From Favolaschia claudopus (lineage: Eukaryota; Basidiomycota; Agaricomycetes; Agaricales; Mycenaceae), in NCBI GenBank assembly GCA_037176885.1, contig JAWWNJ010000097.1, positions 186,001 to 250,000 on the forward strand: a stretch of 64,000 nucleotides of DNA, written 5' to 3'. The notes under the pieces were generated by a model. It saw nothing but the letters and a program-made list of their open reading frames with translations. It did not search any database and was not told the DNA's origin. Of this stretch, positions 45,331 to 56,950 are shown piece by piece. Made by a program: the position numbers and the translations under genes. Positions within the stretch are counted from its first letter, which is position 1. Each line of letters starts with the position of its first letter.

Positions 45331-48300
45331 AGAGCTCGGGATGTCCGTAGTTCCCCCGGCCTGATCGTCGGGTGTTGGTCGCGGTCGGCGGAAACGTAGG
45401 CCTCAACGGCCGCGGCCTGGACACGTTCGAGGGGTGAAGAGGGTAGGGTTCGACTGTCCAACGCGCCGAACCCGCGTCGTGGTCGGTCCGGGAGGTCGTC
45501 TGAGAGGCTGGCCTCGAGCTCGCGGATCCGCTGTTCGACGGCGCGGAGACGGTCATGTTGATCTGAAAGGAGCCGTTCAGGTTCAGCCTGCGTTTCGTGA
45601 GTACCTTCGCTAACGTTCCCTTCTGCAATCAGGACACTCACTGGAGAAACATGGTTGGAGATTTGCATGTACTCGAGAGTAGGAGGTTGGTTTGTTGTTT
45701 GTGTAGAAGGTTTGGAAGTGGTAGAAGCTGGGGATGAGAATAGGTTCGTCGATTTCGTCTCTCTTTTATTCCCCTCTGTTTGTCCATCCCCTCTAATTCC
45801 TCTTACCAGTGCGATTACGACGCGCAGTCCGAGTACCAGTACAACATGTACCCATGTAGGCAATATTACCGCCATTTCCTGCAGCAATTGCACCCACCCG
45901 AGCTTATTTTCCGAGCACTGCGGGTGCGACGCACCACTTCCCGAGCGCGCGCCAATTTCTCGCGCAGTTCCCAAGTTATCAGTGTTATTATGGGGATGTT
46001 TTCCGGTCCGTGTCGCTCCCTCCTGTGTTTCTATTCCACTTTTGGAACCTGCGGAAGCCTGTGGACCCAGGAATTTGTCTCCCAGTTCCCCGCATGTTGT
46101 AATGGCGGAAATCTTCATGTTTCGCTGCCCGTCGCCGTCGGTTAACACGGTCATCACCCGCCGATCAACCTCGGTGTATAACACCTCGGTGGTGGCTTCG
46201 TGGGGGACAGCAAGGAGTTCGTACTGCGGGCGTCGCGTTTCTCTGTCCTTGAAAACCAGATACGTTCCCTCTTCACGCTCGTCAATAGTTACCAAATTAT
46301 TGCGCTGCCAAGGTCGTCCGAGTAACAGCTCAAACGGCGTGTTTGGAGCAACCCATAAGCCCGTCTTGGTGGCTACACCTCCGCAAGTGAATTCCACGTC
46401 GTTAATATATCCCCTGAGTTGACCTCGTCCCCCGTTTGCATCATTCATTCCAGTTGACTTGGTCATGTCGACGGGTCGGTGTAAAACAAGGGCGGCTACA
46501 TCCTGGCGCACCACGTTAAGTTGAGACCCAGTATCAATGATGGCCGTAACTTGTCGTCCATTTACTTCCATTTCCACCCGAATCAAGACTCCTTCTGTGC
46601 GGGGCCATACAAATTGTGAAATCAAAGGCGATTGCGCACCTATGAGAACGGCTTTGGCGTTTTTGACCCTCATCACATCTTGTAGGTTCGTGCGTATCTC
46701 CTTGGAGGCGACCAACGCTTCTCGTACCGACATGGGAATTTCCAGATCCAAGATCCTTTCCACAATTCCTGGAAGGTGAACAGTATTCTGAATTTCAGAT
46801 CGCCGTCCCGTGCTATCTTGAGATGTCTCTTCCTTCTGTTGATTCGACTCCTTTTCTTTAGGTGTGGTTTGGCGTACCGCTCCCTTCTGATTCTTTCGCG
46901 ACGTCCGGCTATCCTGAATATCCTTCATCTCAACATCCTCGATTGTTACCTTGCGGGGTTGCCGGGCGTCATAAGGTTGTACATCCTCCAGAATGTCCCT
47001 TACTTGCCCTGGAACTACTTTGGCTGGTCCCGTTTTGACAATTGATGGTACCGTGGCTTCGTCTTCTTTGTTTTTCAGACCGCTATTGTCAGAGCGATTG
47101 CGTTTTGGCATGTGTACTCCATCGAATATTTGTTTTCGAGCAACCCTGGTGCTGGGCACTGTTCGATCCGCTGCATTTACCTGCCATTGACGTTTAGGCA
47201 GGGTGAGATAAACTTCTCCTTCCTCGTCCTCTGTATCCGCTTCACTTCCAGATTCATCTATCTCAAAACCTGTGTCTCCTTCTTCAGCTTCTCGTATAAC
47301 CACGTGTGAGAAGGTGGGTTCCTCTTTCGGTGTGGAGTTGTGTAGTGTATGATCTGTTATTCCAAACATCACGTTTGGTGCGGGTGCTAATCGTCGTGCA
47401 GCAGTTGCAATATATTCTCCTGGTAGTCGGCGAATGAATGTTCCGTCTGCCATGCGAAGCTTTCCAGTTTGTTCATCATGCTTGACTATTCCTCGCTGCA
47501 GTAAGTCTTTTAATTCTCCGCAATCAAACATACGATGACCATCATCCTTTCCGCATCCGAAACACTCTGGGGGCAAGGGCGCTCCATTGTTAGCAGGTCG
47601 GTTGGTTTCTCGATTGTTACCTCCTAAGGGAATGTTATTGGGGAATGTGGCTGTCTGATTAACCGTATTGACTCTAGGTCCATTATTCTCGCGTGGCGTG
47701 AACCGTGCAGGAGCCCGTCCTCCGTTATTCCAATTGTTCTGGAATTGCGGAGGTTTCACGCACCGTGATGCATTGCCTGTTTGGTCCAAGGCCAAGATAG
47801 AATAATAGGTAGGGGCATATTCCGCGTCATCAATCTGCATTCGATTTAGTTGGCGAATGAGATCTGTCACTTCTGCCGCCGTACCTTGTGGTTTGATTGT
47901 TTTCTTCTCCTCCTCCTTATGTTTCGTGCGAGTCACCTCGGTTGTGACCTTTGATTCCTCCTTCTTCTTCCTCCTCTGTTCACGCTTCTTCTTCCTTCGA
48001 CGTGATTCGCTTTCAGAGTCAGAGTCAGAAGCAGAGTCCTCCTCGTCTGTCTCCAGGGATCCATCGTCGTAATCAATTCCATAATCTGCCGCATTAACAA
48101 TCATGGCCTCTGGCCTGCGCCTACGGAAGCTCCATTCGGCTGCGTCACAAATCTCCTTCATGGTATGATGCTCCTGTGATAGTTTAGGCTTGGAAGTTGA
48201 CCACTTCATGACGGAGGACTGCAGGATTCTTCCTTCCAGAATCTGGCGTAGGTCTTTGTGAATGCCCAACCAGAAATAGACATCTGCATTGGCCTCCGTG

Positions 48301-48998
48301 ATCAGTCCTTGTCGAATCAGGGTGCCTGACATTGTTTTATATTTAACAACGTAGTGTTTCCATTGTGATAGGTTGGTGATGAGTCGATGCTGAGTTTTGA
48401 GCGTGTAACTGGTAATGTCGCTGGGTTTGTATTGGGTTGATGCCCTCTCTGCATCATAATACTTCAGGAGTTCCTTCCGTAAACGTTTCCAATTATCCAG
48501 CTGATAATGCTCGGATGCGTGGATAAAGGCTCGTACGTTTGCGCTGCAGTACTCCAAAAGACACTCGCATTGATCTGCAGGATCGGTGACGTTGTATTTG
48601 ACGATAAGTTTATCGTAATGGTGAATGAAATATTCCACATCCTCGTGGTTGCCTTTGAAGGTTTTGGGTGCCTCCTTGCTTCCGCGTATTGGAAGATCAA
48701 GGATGGTTCGTACCGGAGTCCCAAATGGCATCTTTCCCTTCGGCATACGAGTGGGAATAGTGGGGGATGCTGCGGATGTATCTGTATCATTCCCGGATTC
48801 ATATGGGTCCATGTTGCCACTATGCCTATCAGCCGCATGGACAGGATTTGCGTAGGCGTGGGAATGAGATGCTTGTGGTGCTGATTGGGATTGTGACGTG
48901 TTGCCCAAATTAGGCATAGTGTTGGCGTGATGGTATGGGGGGTTAACAAATGCAGAGTGGGGTGGTTCGGTAGTAGCTTCGTCGGGATTCATATGCAT
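45331..48998 (-). pseudogene. Gypsy-1 gag-protease, interrupted by KDZ
   Basis: Minus-strand frame from ATG 48998 (MHMNPDEATTEPPHSAFVNP), open for about 1222 residues to the KDZ junction, then running on into KDZ sequence to a stop at 45147. Residues about 95-260 form the gag capsid-like region (PKTFKGNHEDVEYFIHHYDK). A zinc knuckle at about 478 is CFGCGKDDGHRMFDC, with five rather than four residues before His. Retropepsin at about 823 has IIDTGSQLNVV and ends FELLLGRPW. A hydrophobic segment at about 1030-1065 (VILPTWVHVVLVLGLRVVIA) could span a membrane, unusual in gag-protease. The severed C-terminus is at 33731-34068. Free of frameshifts otherwise. Confidence 0.88.
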
Positions 48999-49065
48999 GT
49001 TGGATGAGTGTGAGGGATTGATAGGGGATAAGTGAGAGAGTGAGAGTGATTATCACTGTTATCAT

Positions 49066-49083
49066 CCCCTGCGGTGGTCACCA
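49066..49083 (-). promoter_or_regulatory. Gypsy-1 primer-binding site
   Basis: On the minus strand, four bases inside the 5' LTR, TGGTGACCACCGCAGGGG begins with the TGG complementary to a tRNA CCA end. The tRNA is not identified. It fixes the element's orientation. Confidence 0.6.
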
Positions 49084-49087
49084 ATGA

Positions 49088-49936
49088 TGTCAAGCGTATA
49101 ATGTGTTATACAAGAGGTCCTCCGGAAGTGACGTTATTCGGGAGTTTCTCTTTGGTTGTGATAAGGGAGTGAGTTGTGGGAAGTGGGTGAATTCGTAAGA
49201 ATAGGAAGGGGTAGGAATGTGAAGAGGGGCGTGGGAATGTGCTGGGGATAAGGTCTCGTATGCAAGACTTTACCACGTTGTGTCGCAGTAAAGCTGTATT
49301 TCGCTAAAATGGGGTGTGCACTCGAAATGAGCACGTGGAGGTAAGTCTCGTAGGCAAGACGTTACCAGATGTCGTAACTGGGGAAGCTCGGTTCCGCTAT
49401 TTCGTATAGCAGATGCCGCGCTAAGTCGTATCAGATGCCGCGCTAAGTCGTAAACAGATTTATCAGATGCCGCGCTAAACAGAAAACAAGAACAGATACC
49501 GCGCTAAGTAGTAACAGATGCCGCGCTAGTAGTGTTCAGAACAGATGCCGCGCTAAGTTGTCGTCAGATGAATCCAAAAGGGGACGGGCGTGTGAAGATT
49601 TGAGTGCAAGTAACTGGGGGATTGGATTAAGAAGAGAAACTATCTACTACAAGTTGGGGTTTTTATAGGTATTGACTGAGTTATATATAGTTCTACTGAG
49701 GCTGTGTCCATTGCTATACTGTCCATCCTGTGCCTCTGCTTTTAGGCTGTGTCCTTGGCAATGCACGCACAGCTTATCATGTTACATGTTTCAACTCCTT
49801 AATTCGGCTGTGCATGAAGCGGCTATGTCCTGGAGATGGTTGCTATGTTGGTTTCCTGGGATTTGTCTGGAAAGTCTCCTTCCTTTCTCCATGACAGCTG
49901 TCCTTCTTTATCTCCAAACACTTTTGGATGATGACA
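49088..49936 (-). repeat. Gypsy-1 5' LTR (849 bp)
   Basis: Partner of 24979-25827, no difference seen by eye. Drives transcription leftwards. Contains the same six-copy tandem array at 49410-49559. Confidence 0.95.
49410..49559. repeat. Tandem repeat inside the 5' LTR
   Basis: Same CAGATGCCGCGCT array as at 25301-25450. Confidence 0.8.
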
Positions 49937-49940
49937 GCGC

Positions 49941-50160
49941 GTGCAACCACAACACACAGGCGTGACTTAACAGCCTCGTCTGCTAAATAAGGACAATACA
50001 CGTACTTGGACACGTAGGTAGATACCCAATTAAGATGTAAATATTTATTCGAGCGTAGTATATAAAGCCTGTAAATTATTAGCTGGGCTCCAGTGGATTG
50101 CTCCCTCCTTGATTGTCCGTGTAAGCTATCAGCCGCACGTTCAGTAAAAGAGTGTTCACA
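49941..50160 (+). repeat. Gypsy-2 5' LTR, right part
   Basis: Continues the LTR segment at 24363-24978. It includes a TATA-like GTATATAAAGCC near 50060 and ends GTTCACA. Confidence 0.5.
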
Positions 50161-50165
50161 TCCAG

Positions 50166-50180
50166 TGGGACAACCCAGGG
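50166..50180 (+). promoter_or_regulatory. Gypsy-2 primer-binding site
   Basis: TGGGACAACCCAGGG starts five bases after the inferred LTR end and begins with TGG as expected. Confidence 0.5.
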
Positions 50181-50980
50181 AACTTAACTAGTTTTCTGTT
50201 TTGTTTTCAATCTATAAATTGGACTTGTGATTTGATCAGAGATTTGTTAAACGCATGAAATAAGTGAACTTGAACGGGAATCAGGCGCGTGAAACGGAAT
50301 TCTGAGATAAGGGAAACGCGAGTACAAGGGATTAAGCGCGACTTAGCAGTCTAGTGCCATATTCCATCGGATTGAAAGGAAACTTGAACAAGATAAATTA
50401 CCTAGACTCCTACAACCAACCGACATTGCGAAAAACTAAGTCCTGAGTTCGAAAGGCTCAAATAGGATCGAGTCGCGCTAACTCAAAGCAAGTTTTATCG
50501 AGTCAAGACACCTCGAATTGTATAACATATATCCTTGGATTGAGGAATATAGTCAAATTGCCACAGTAGATACGTTACTGGAACCCCGACTCGCACGCGA
50601 AGCTGAAGTTGTGTGGATTTTGTTTGAAGGGATTTATTATCTCTACGAATAAAGTTATACAGTAAACCAATAGCAAGCGTTTCATCTGGAGCCCACCGCG
50701 AGGGGTTCATTTGGCTATTACTTCATAGAAGTAATTTATACATTCAAGGCCTATTGGCTTTTGGAACTAGATTTGCTACAAAGGCGCGCTAAATTCTAGC
50801 CGCGACTCGGGCATATCCTTCGAAGAGCTCTTAAGGCTTCGAAGCGCGACTCGGACAAGAAAAGTCGCAACTGGATCTTAGATTCAGTAAAACTAGAACA
50901 CAGACACTTTGTAACTGGAGTCTTTCGAGATTTCGGGAGACGGGGAACAATCTTCAACTGGTTTTCCAAAACCACTACAC
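50181..50980. other. Gypsy-2 leader, no gene
   Basis: AT-rich leader between primer-binding site and gag. No open frame of note. Confidence 0.5.
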
Positions 50981-52637
50981 AGACGTTCCGACAGGCATAA
51001 AACTCCACAAGAGTTACCTCGCCTGCCTTCAAAGAAGAAGGCAAAGTCACAAACGCCTGCTGAACAAGGTAGAGCCGAAGTTAAAGGCAAAACCTCTGCT
51101 CGAGCAAAAGCGTATCAAGAAATAAGCACGGCTTCTTCTTCACAACCACAAGCGAGCCAGGAACCTATAATCGAGAGGAGAGAAAATCTCGACTCACAAA
51201 ACAGTTCTCAGACTCTAGGTTCAGAAGATTTAAGTCGAGGCAGAATGGCGGATCAACAAGATAGAACGGAAAGACGGATCGCGAGTTTCAAAGTCCCTCA
51301 TGCCTGGGATTCCAATGCTCCGAAATTTACAACAGACGACTATGAGGATCTTATGACCTTCGTGGAAATATGAGACTGGTACCTACGATGACTTCCTTAG
51401 TGAAGTTTATCTCAGTTATCCAGAAATCAAATCGGAGCGCGCTGGAACTGTTGAACTTTTAAGGCAATTATGTCGACGCAACCGTGGGATAGCGGTTACC
51501 GAAGAAGGACGTCTTAGACGATTCGGCATAGAATTCTTGAGAGAAGTCAAGAAATTATATGTCGCGCCTGCGTTAATGACTAACCAGGTAGCATGCGAGC
51601 AATATTTGGGAACTCTAGAATCTAGCTTCGCTACGACTCTTAGAGGATCAATTGACAGTACTATGTTAATTAAGACTCAATTTCCCGCGCTTGCAGGAGT
51701 CGCGGACAAGGATAATGATGACCGCAAGGAGGATCCAATAAAATTGGAAGAGTTGATAAAACTCGCTGAGACATTGGCCTCCAAACAGCACAAAGCTCCG
51801 TCGTTGAAGATAGACTCGGAAGCTAGGCAAACGGCGATAACCCCAATGGTTAAAGTCGAGCCGTATGAAGAGAAGATCGAGGAAATAAATGGAGCCATTG
51901 CTCAACTCCGAGATCAATATGCTCTCATACAAAGGTCGGGAGAATTGCGACACGAAGAAGTGTTGAAGACTTTGCAAAATTATGTAAAGGACCCTCCCCC
52001 TCATCAAACTCAACGCGAATACCCGCGACAGAGTTACGCGTATAACACGCAACCCCAATCTCGACAAGGTCCACCGGGTGAAAGACAGGAACGTAGGGGT
52101 GAAAGTAAATGTTTCTATTGCGAGGAAACCGGACACTATTCGCGCGATTGCCATTATAAAGATGAACACATCAAGAAAGGGCATCTAGTGATAGAAAACG
52201 GAAGCCATAAGCTAGGAGACGGAAATTTCATTCCTCACGGACAAGGAAGTCAGAAGCAGAGAGTAGAAAATTATTGGAAGAACAAGGCGGTTGGCCAAAA
52301 TTGGCAAGCTACCTACGAATCGTTCTATAATTCCGAGAATGATACCTCTACCGGTTGGGATCAAGAGTTGGCTATGGACGAGATAAAGACCCTGAAGGTA
52401 AAACTTCAGAAAGCTGAACAACAGCTTACTGGTCAAAATCAAGTCCCACAGGTGGTTCAACCCACCTATATGGCTCAAAGTCAGTCAATGCCGTTGGCCG
52501 GGAATAATCTCGATATGAACGGGATATTTCAGACCTTGATAATGAGAGGTTTACAAGCAGGAGAGCTTCCCGCGACTCAAGAGCAATTTGCTCAAACGAG
52601 GAATCAGAGTCAAGGAAAGCCCGGACCAAATTTTTGA
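50981..52637 (+). pseudogene. Gypsy-2 gag, internally deleted
   Basis: An N-terminal frame (RHKTPQELPRLPSKKKAKSQ ... MADQQDRTERRIASFKVPHA) stops at about 51373 after DLMTFVEI. The next frame resumes at ETGTYDDFLSEVYLSYPEIK, the later part of the same gag fold, so roughly 100-150 bp of the capsid region and the frame are lost. The rest is open to 52637, with a zinc knuckle CFYCEETGHYSRDC (CX2CX4HX4C) and a following KGHLVIENGSHKLGDG block. Confidence 0.8.
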
Positions 52638-53850
52638 AGAGCTCAGGGATAGGGGCGAGCCATCAAAAATCCGACAGTGCTAAGCCCCTTGAGAGCCGGA
52701 AAGAAAAAGGTCGGGCTGATAAAGACAAAGATTGGAGAAGCAAAGCGGCTGAGGAAGTCGAGTCTGAAGATAGGCGCGACAAAGACAAAAGACCTGTAGA
52801 AAACAGGGCTTATGTTGAACTTCCTTATGTATCGGTTCCACCGGTTAGAAATCGAACAGAAAATCAACTGGTTGATTTAGAACAACAGACCACGGAAATC
52901 GAGCCGCGGGAGTATCAAGTCAGGGCCCCTGTCCAGAGAGAAGGTCTAGGAAGGAAGGTCGCGGATAAGATACTTCGTACAGAAGTAACTTTGGATGTGC
53001 GAGACTAATATTAAACGCGACGTAACTAAAGTTAGAAAGCCAGTTCCTAGGGACGCGGTTAAGAAAGTTATGTTCGCAGATGAAGTTGAACAAGCCCTAC
53101 CTTTCGAGGACGAGGAAGAGGAACCGCGACTGGAGTATGACGCACTTAGCCTGAGCGAACTACCTCCGTTGAACTCTGTGTTGATTCAAAACCAGACCAC
53201 CGAAGAAGTACCGCAAGGAGCGGTCACTGTGTTGGACCCCTACCTTCAATATTTGGAGAATCTCGAGCCGGGTGAAAGGCCTAGGCAAATCTATACAGAC
53301 GAGAAGAGACCAATATTCGTAGCGCGCGACTCTGCCAATTTAAGGGTAATATTCCCGACTATAAATAAGCAGGCGCGAGTAGAATGTGTTATGGACTCGG
53401 GATCGCAGGTTGTGTCAATGTCTCTTGAGACGGCTAATCTGTTGAAGTTATCCTGGGATCCAGACATTATTGTACATATGGAAAGCGCGAATAAAAGTAT
53501 TGAGCGAACGGTTGGTTTAGCCAAGAATGTTCCCTTCAAATTTGGGGACATGACTGTCTATCTACAAGTACATATAATTCGAGGTCCGGCGTATAAGGTT
53601 CTTTTGGGGAGGCCCTTTGAGATTCTGACTGAATGCCAAGTAAATAATGGCAGGAATGATTCTCAGACGGTTACCTTGAAAGATCCCAACACGGGAAAGA
53701 GGTGTTCGATGCCTACGTTTCCTCGTGGACGAGAGAAAAGTTCTACAAAGCAATCTCGAGTCACGGTTGAGGAAGTCGAGGATGAGGAATCGGGTGGAAC
53801 TGCTGACCCAGATAAAGCGGAGCAGGTTTTTCGCCATGCTTCGATGAATT
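52638..53850 (+). pseudogene. Gypsy-2 linker and aspartic protease, frameshifted
   Basis: A charged linker (52638-53008, KDKDWRSKAAEEVESEDRRD) changes frame near 52990 and continues to 53852. Retropepsin is visible as RVECVMDSGSQVVSMSL, where DSG replaces the usual DTG (also active in known proteases), ending YKVLLGRPFEIL. The frame breaks again at a T-run near 53830 before the RT frame. Confidence 0.78.
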
Positions 53851-53851
53851 A

Positions 53852-56216
53852 GTGCATCTGCAAGAACGAGGAGAAGTGGCGCTAAAACTTGGATTTAATG
53901 AAAATAAGGAGTTAGAGATCGAGGGATATTTTAAGCCGAGAGGGCTTACATTCGATGAGACGGAGATTCAGGAGGCGTATATTAGCGCGTCAACTGGATC
54001 AAGAGCATTAAAAAGGGATAGGAGGGCGCAGACCTTGTTCCAAGAATTTAGGCAGAAGACCCGCAAGGGTAAAAAGCTTGAAAAGAATAAGACGACCAAG
54101 AAGTATGGTGTCTTTACTTGGAGTACCAGGGAAGGACCGGAAGTCGAGGTACAAGGGGAATCGAACATCCCCGAGAAGCCCGAAGAAGGTCCACGCACCA
54201 AAACACCAGTCGAGATAAGGAAAGTACACTCCTTTACTCAAGGGATAAGGTGTGGGTGTTGCGCCTCGGCGGATTTTATATCTCCAGAACCTTGTAACAC
54301 TTGTCCTGAGGAAGTCAAGGAAGAAGTACCAAAGGTTTCGGTTCTCGCGGGCAAGAAGTATAAACCAGTAGGATTGAAAATCCGACCAGTCTATACAGAA
54401 CTCCCGGAGAAATATAGAATCAAGCGAGAGATAACTGGAGATCCTCTAGCAGACATGCCGCCATTAAATCCGAAACCAGCGGACTTCGTACCTACTGGAA
54501 GGTATACCGCTGAACGAAAGGAAATGATAGACAAGCAGCATGAAGGGGATTTTCTTTGGGAAGAAGAGCGGAAACTCATGCACGATTTAATGATGAAGCA
54601 AGAGGCAGGATTTGCATGGGACGATTCGGAGCGAGGCAGTTTCAAACATGAATTCTTCCCTCCGGTTGAGTTCCCTGTGATCGAGCATGAGACTTGGGTA
54701 GAAAGGAGTATCCCAATTCCGCGCGGGCAACTCGAGGAATTTTGTAAGGTTATAAAGAAGAAGCTAGACGCGGGAGTCTATGAGCCTTCAAATTCCTCGT
54801 ACCGGAGTAAATTCTTCGGAGTTGTGAAGAAGGATGGGAAGAGCATTCGCTTGGTACATGCCTTGGAACCGCTAAACGCGGTAACCATTGCTCACTCAGG
54901 AGTGCCTCCCGCGACAGATGAATTGGCAGACCACTTCGCTGGAAGAGCATGTGGAGGATGCCTCGACTTGTACTCAGGATATGACCATCGAGACATAGCA
55001 GAGGGATCTAGGGACTTCACAACGTTCCAGACACCTTTTGGCGCGCTTCGATTAGTCAAGCTTCCTCAAGGGTGGACGAACTCGGTTCCAATATTTCATG
55101 ACGACGTCACATATATTCTAAGGGATGAAATCCCGCATGTAACGATTCCCTACATCGATGATGTACCAATCAGAGGAGGTGGAACTCGATATCAGGATAA
55201 GGACGGAAATTATGAAACTATACCCGAAAACCCCGGAATTAGGAGGTTTATCTGGGAACACTTCCTGAACTTGAACCGTGTAATTCAACGGCTCAAGTAT
55301 AGCGGAGGAACGTTCTCCGGTATGAAGAGTATGCTATGTTGGGATGTCTTCGCAGTAGTCGGGCACATTTGCTCGTTTGAAGGCAGAAGACCAGGAACTG
55401 ACCGTATTGGAGTTATTGTTCGATGGGGACCTCTCGAGGATGTCTCTGGCGTAAGACAATTCCTAGGTACAACTGGAGTTCTGCGGATGTTCATAGATGG
55501 CTACGCAAAAATTTGTAGACCCATTACGAAGTTATTAAGGAATGATGTTGAATTCGTATGGGGTCCAGAACAAGTCGCGGCTATGAATGCACTCAAGGAA
55601 GCGATAAAAGTATGTCCCGCGCTGAAACCTTTGAATTACGATTGGGACTCCGATATCGTACTTGCTGTGGACACTTCATGGATGGCAATTGGGATTCAGA
55701 TTTATCAACATGATGTTATTGATAAACTGAAGAAGTATTACGCTAAGTTTGCGTCAATAACTTTGAACCAGAGGGAAAGCAGGTTCTCCCAGCCGAAGCG
55801 CGAGTTGTATGGATTAAAGCGGGCATTAGAGGCAATGCAATATTGGCTTCTGGGATGCAGGAAGTTAGTAGTTGAGACTGACGCGCTCTATATCAAGGGA
55901 ATGTTGAATAACCCTGGTATGGGACCAAACGCGACGATTAATCGTTGGATCGAGCAGATCCTGATGTTTCACTTCAAACTTAAGCATGTTAGGGGAGTAA
56001 CCTTCCCGCCAGATGGATTGTCGCGGAGAAAAGCGCAACCAGGAGACGAGGAATGGCCCAATACAGAGGAAGGGTTGGATCAAAATCCGTCCCCGGAAAA
56101 TCATGAAGATTGGGACTATAATTGCGAACAACCCCTCGACTTCGATCTCGTTCAAAGACGAGATCGACGAACGCGGAGGATACTTCCAAGGATTGGAAGG
56201 GGCTGCCTCCTCAATA
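53852..56216 (+). pseudogene. Gypsy-2 reverse transcriptase and RNase H
   Basis: Open frame of about 770 residues without its own ATG. RT blocks: IRLVHALEPLNAVTIAH, CLDLYSGYDHRDIAEGSRDF, FQTPFGALRLVKLPQGWTNS and the active site PYIDDVPIRGG. RNase H starts IVLAVDTSWMAIG and ends FPPDGLSRR. A cysteine-rich insert (CGCCASADFISPEPCNTC) lies upstream of RT at about 54250-54304. A frameshift near 56145 moves into the frame reading FKDEIDERGGYFQGLEG, which is then cut by the SINE at 56230. Confidence 0.88.
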
Positions 56217-56229
56217 GACGATTTCGAAG
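56217..56229. repeat. SINE target-site duplication, left
   Basis: GACGATTTCGAAG, repeated exactly at 56951-56963. Confidence 0.92.
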
Positions 56230-56950
56230 GGGGCACGATGGAGGAGTGGTCTATTGTGCGACGTTTCAACACGTCAGCTGCTGACGGAGTTTTTGGGCAG
56301 CAGTTCGAACCCCCCCACCCCCTGTTGAGGGAACAATTTTGACACTCAACGGCTTCTCCACCACCGATTACCCGGCGTTGTGATCGTTGATCGACTTTAT
56401 CACTGCCGGCCCACTATCATCACCATTCTCACTTCCCACCATCATCAGAGCCTCGGATCGCAGCAGGCAATCACCCGGCGGCCCGCATATTTCATTCAGT
56501 ACTGTGTTCATACTCAAACATTCCTCCGGCCCGCCGCCAGCCGGAAAGTTGTTTATCCCAGTGGAGGTTGCCTGGGAGTTTAAACGGGGGCCAACAAAGG
56601 AACAAATCACTGCACTGTGCCGAAGAAGGGAATTCCATCAGTCTGGGTACGGATCAGGTGATGGGGAATAAGGGAAGGAAGTCTGCGGCGGTCGGCCGGC
56701 AGGAAGCCGGACTCCGCATTCATCAATCAATGGGCATGATTTACAGTAACCGAGGTTTCCGCATTTGCAGCCTCGCATGCTTAACCGTGGCACTGCCACA
56801 GGACTGGGGTTCCATCACCCAAGTCATGTGTTCGAGTAGAAAGACCCCCCCGACAAGTAATATTCGCTTAGTAAAAAATTAGATGAGTTTGTATCTCTAC
56901 CATATGCCATAGGCACACCGGAGAATAAACAAGGATTCCAAAAAAAAAAA
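56230..56950 (+). mobile_element. tRNA-like SINE (721 bp) with poly(A) tail
   Basis: Inserted in gypsy-2 pol between perfect 13-bp duplications and ending in 11 A residues: hallmarks of LINE-type target-primed insertion. The head resembles a tRNA with long variable arm (Ser/Leu type): an A-box-like TGGAGGAGTGGTCTATT near 56239-56255 and a B-box GTTCGAACC at 56303-56311. The body of about 600 bp has no gene; its origin is unknown. Removing it rejoins the gypsy-2 frame (SSIDDFE to IDDFEDEITVARTEE). Confidence 0.85.

Larger units (their letters stand above)
24979..49936 (-). mobile_element. Gypsy-1: Ty3/gypsy LTR retrotransposon carrying a nested KDZ element
   Basis: Flanked by apparently identical 849-bp LTRs that begin TGTCA and end TGACA, with a 4-bp direct repeat GCGC outside (24975-24978 and 49937-49940). 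Orientation is minus: the primer-binding site, gag and protease are at the right (49.1-45.1 kb), and RT, RNase H and integrase at the left (31.1-27.4 kb). Without the 11.25 kb KDZ insertion the element is about 13.7 kb, large for the superfamily because of extra ORFs between protease and RT and between integrase and the 3' LTR. It inserted into the 5' LTR of gypsy-2. Confidence 0.92.

Noticed and set aside
24979..49936. Single giant 25-kb retrotransposon encoding a KDZ gene as cargo
   Set aside because: The KDZ element has its own target duplication and mirrored ends and interrupts an open frame, so nesting is the better explanation.
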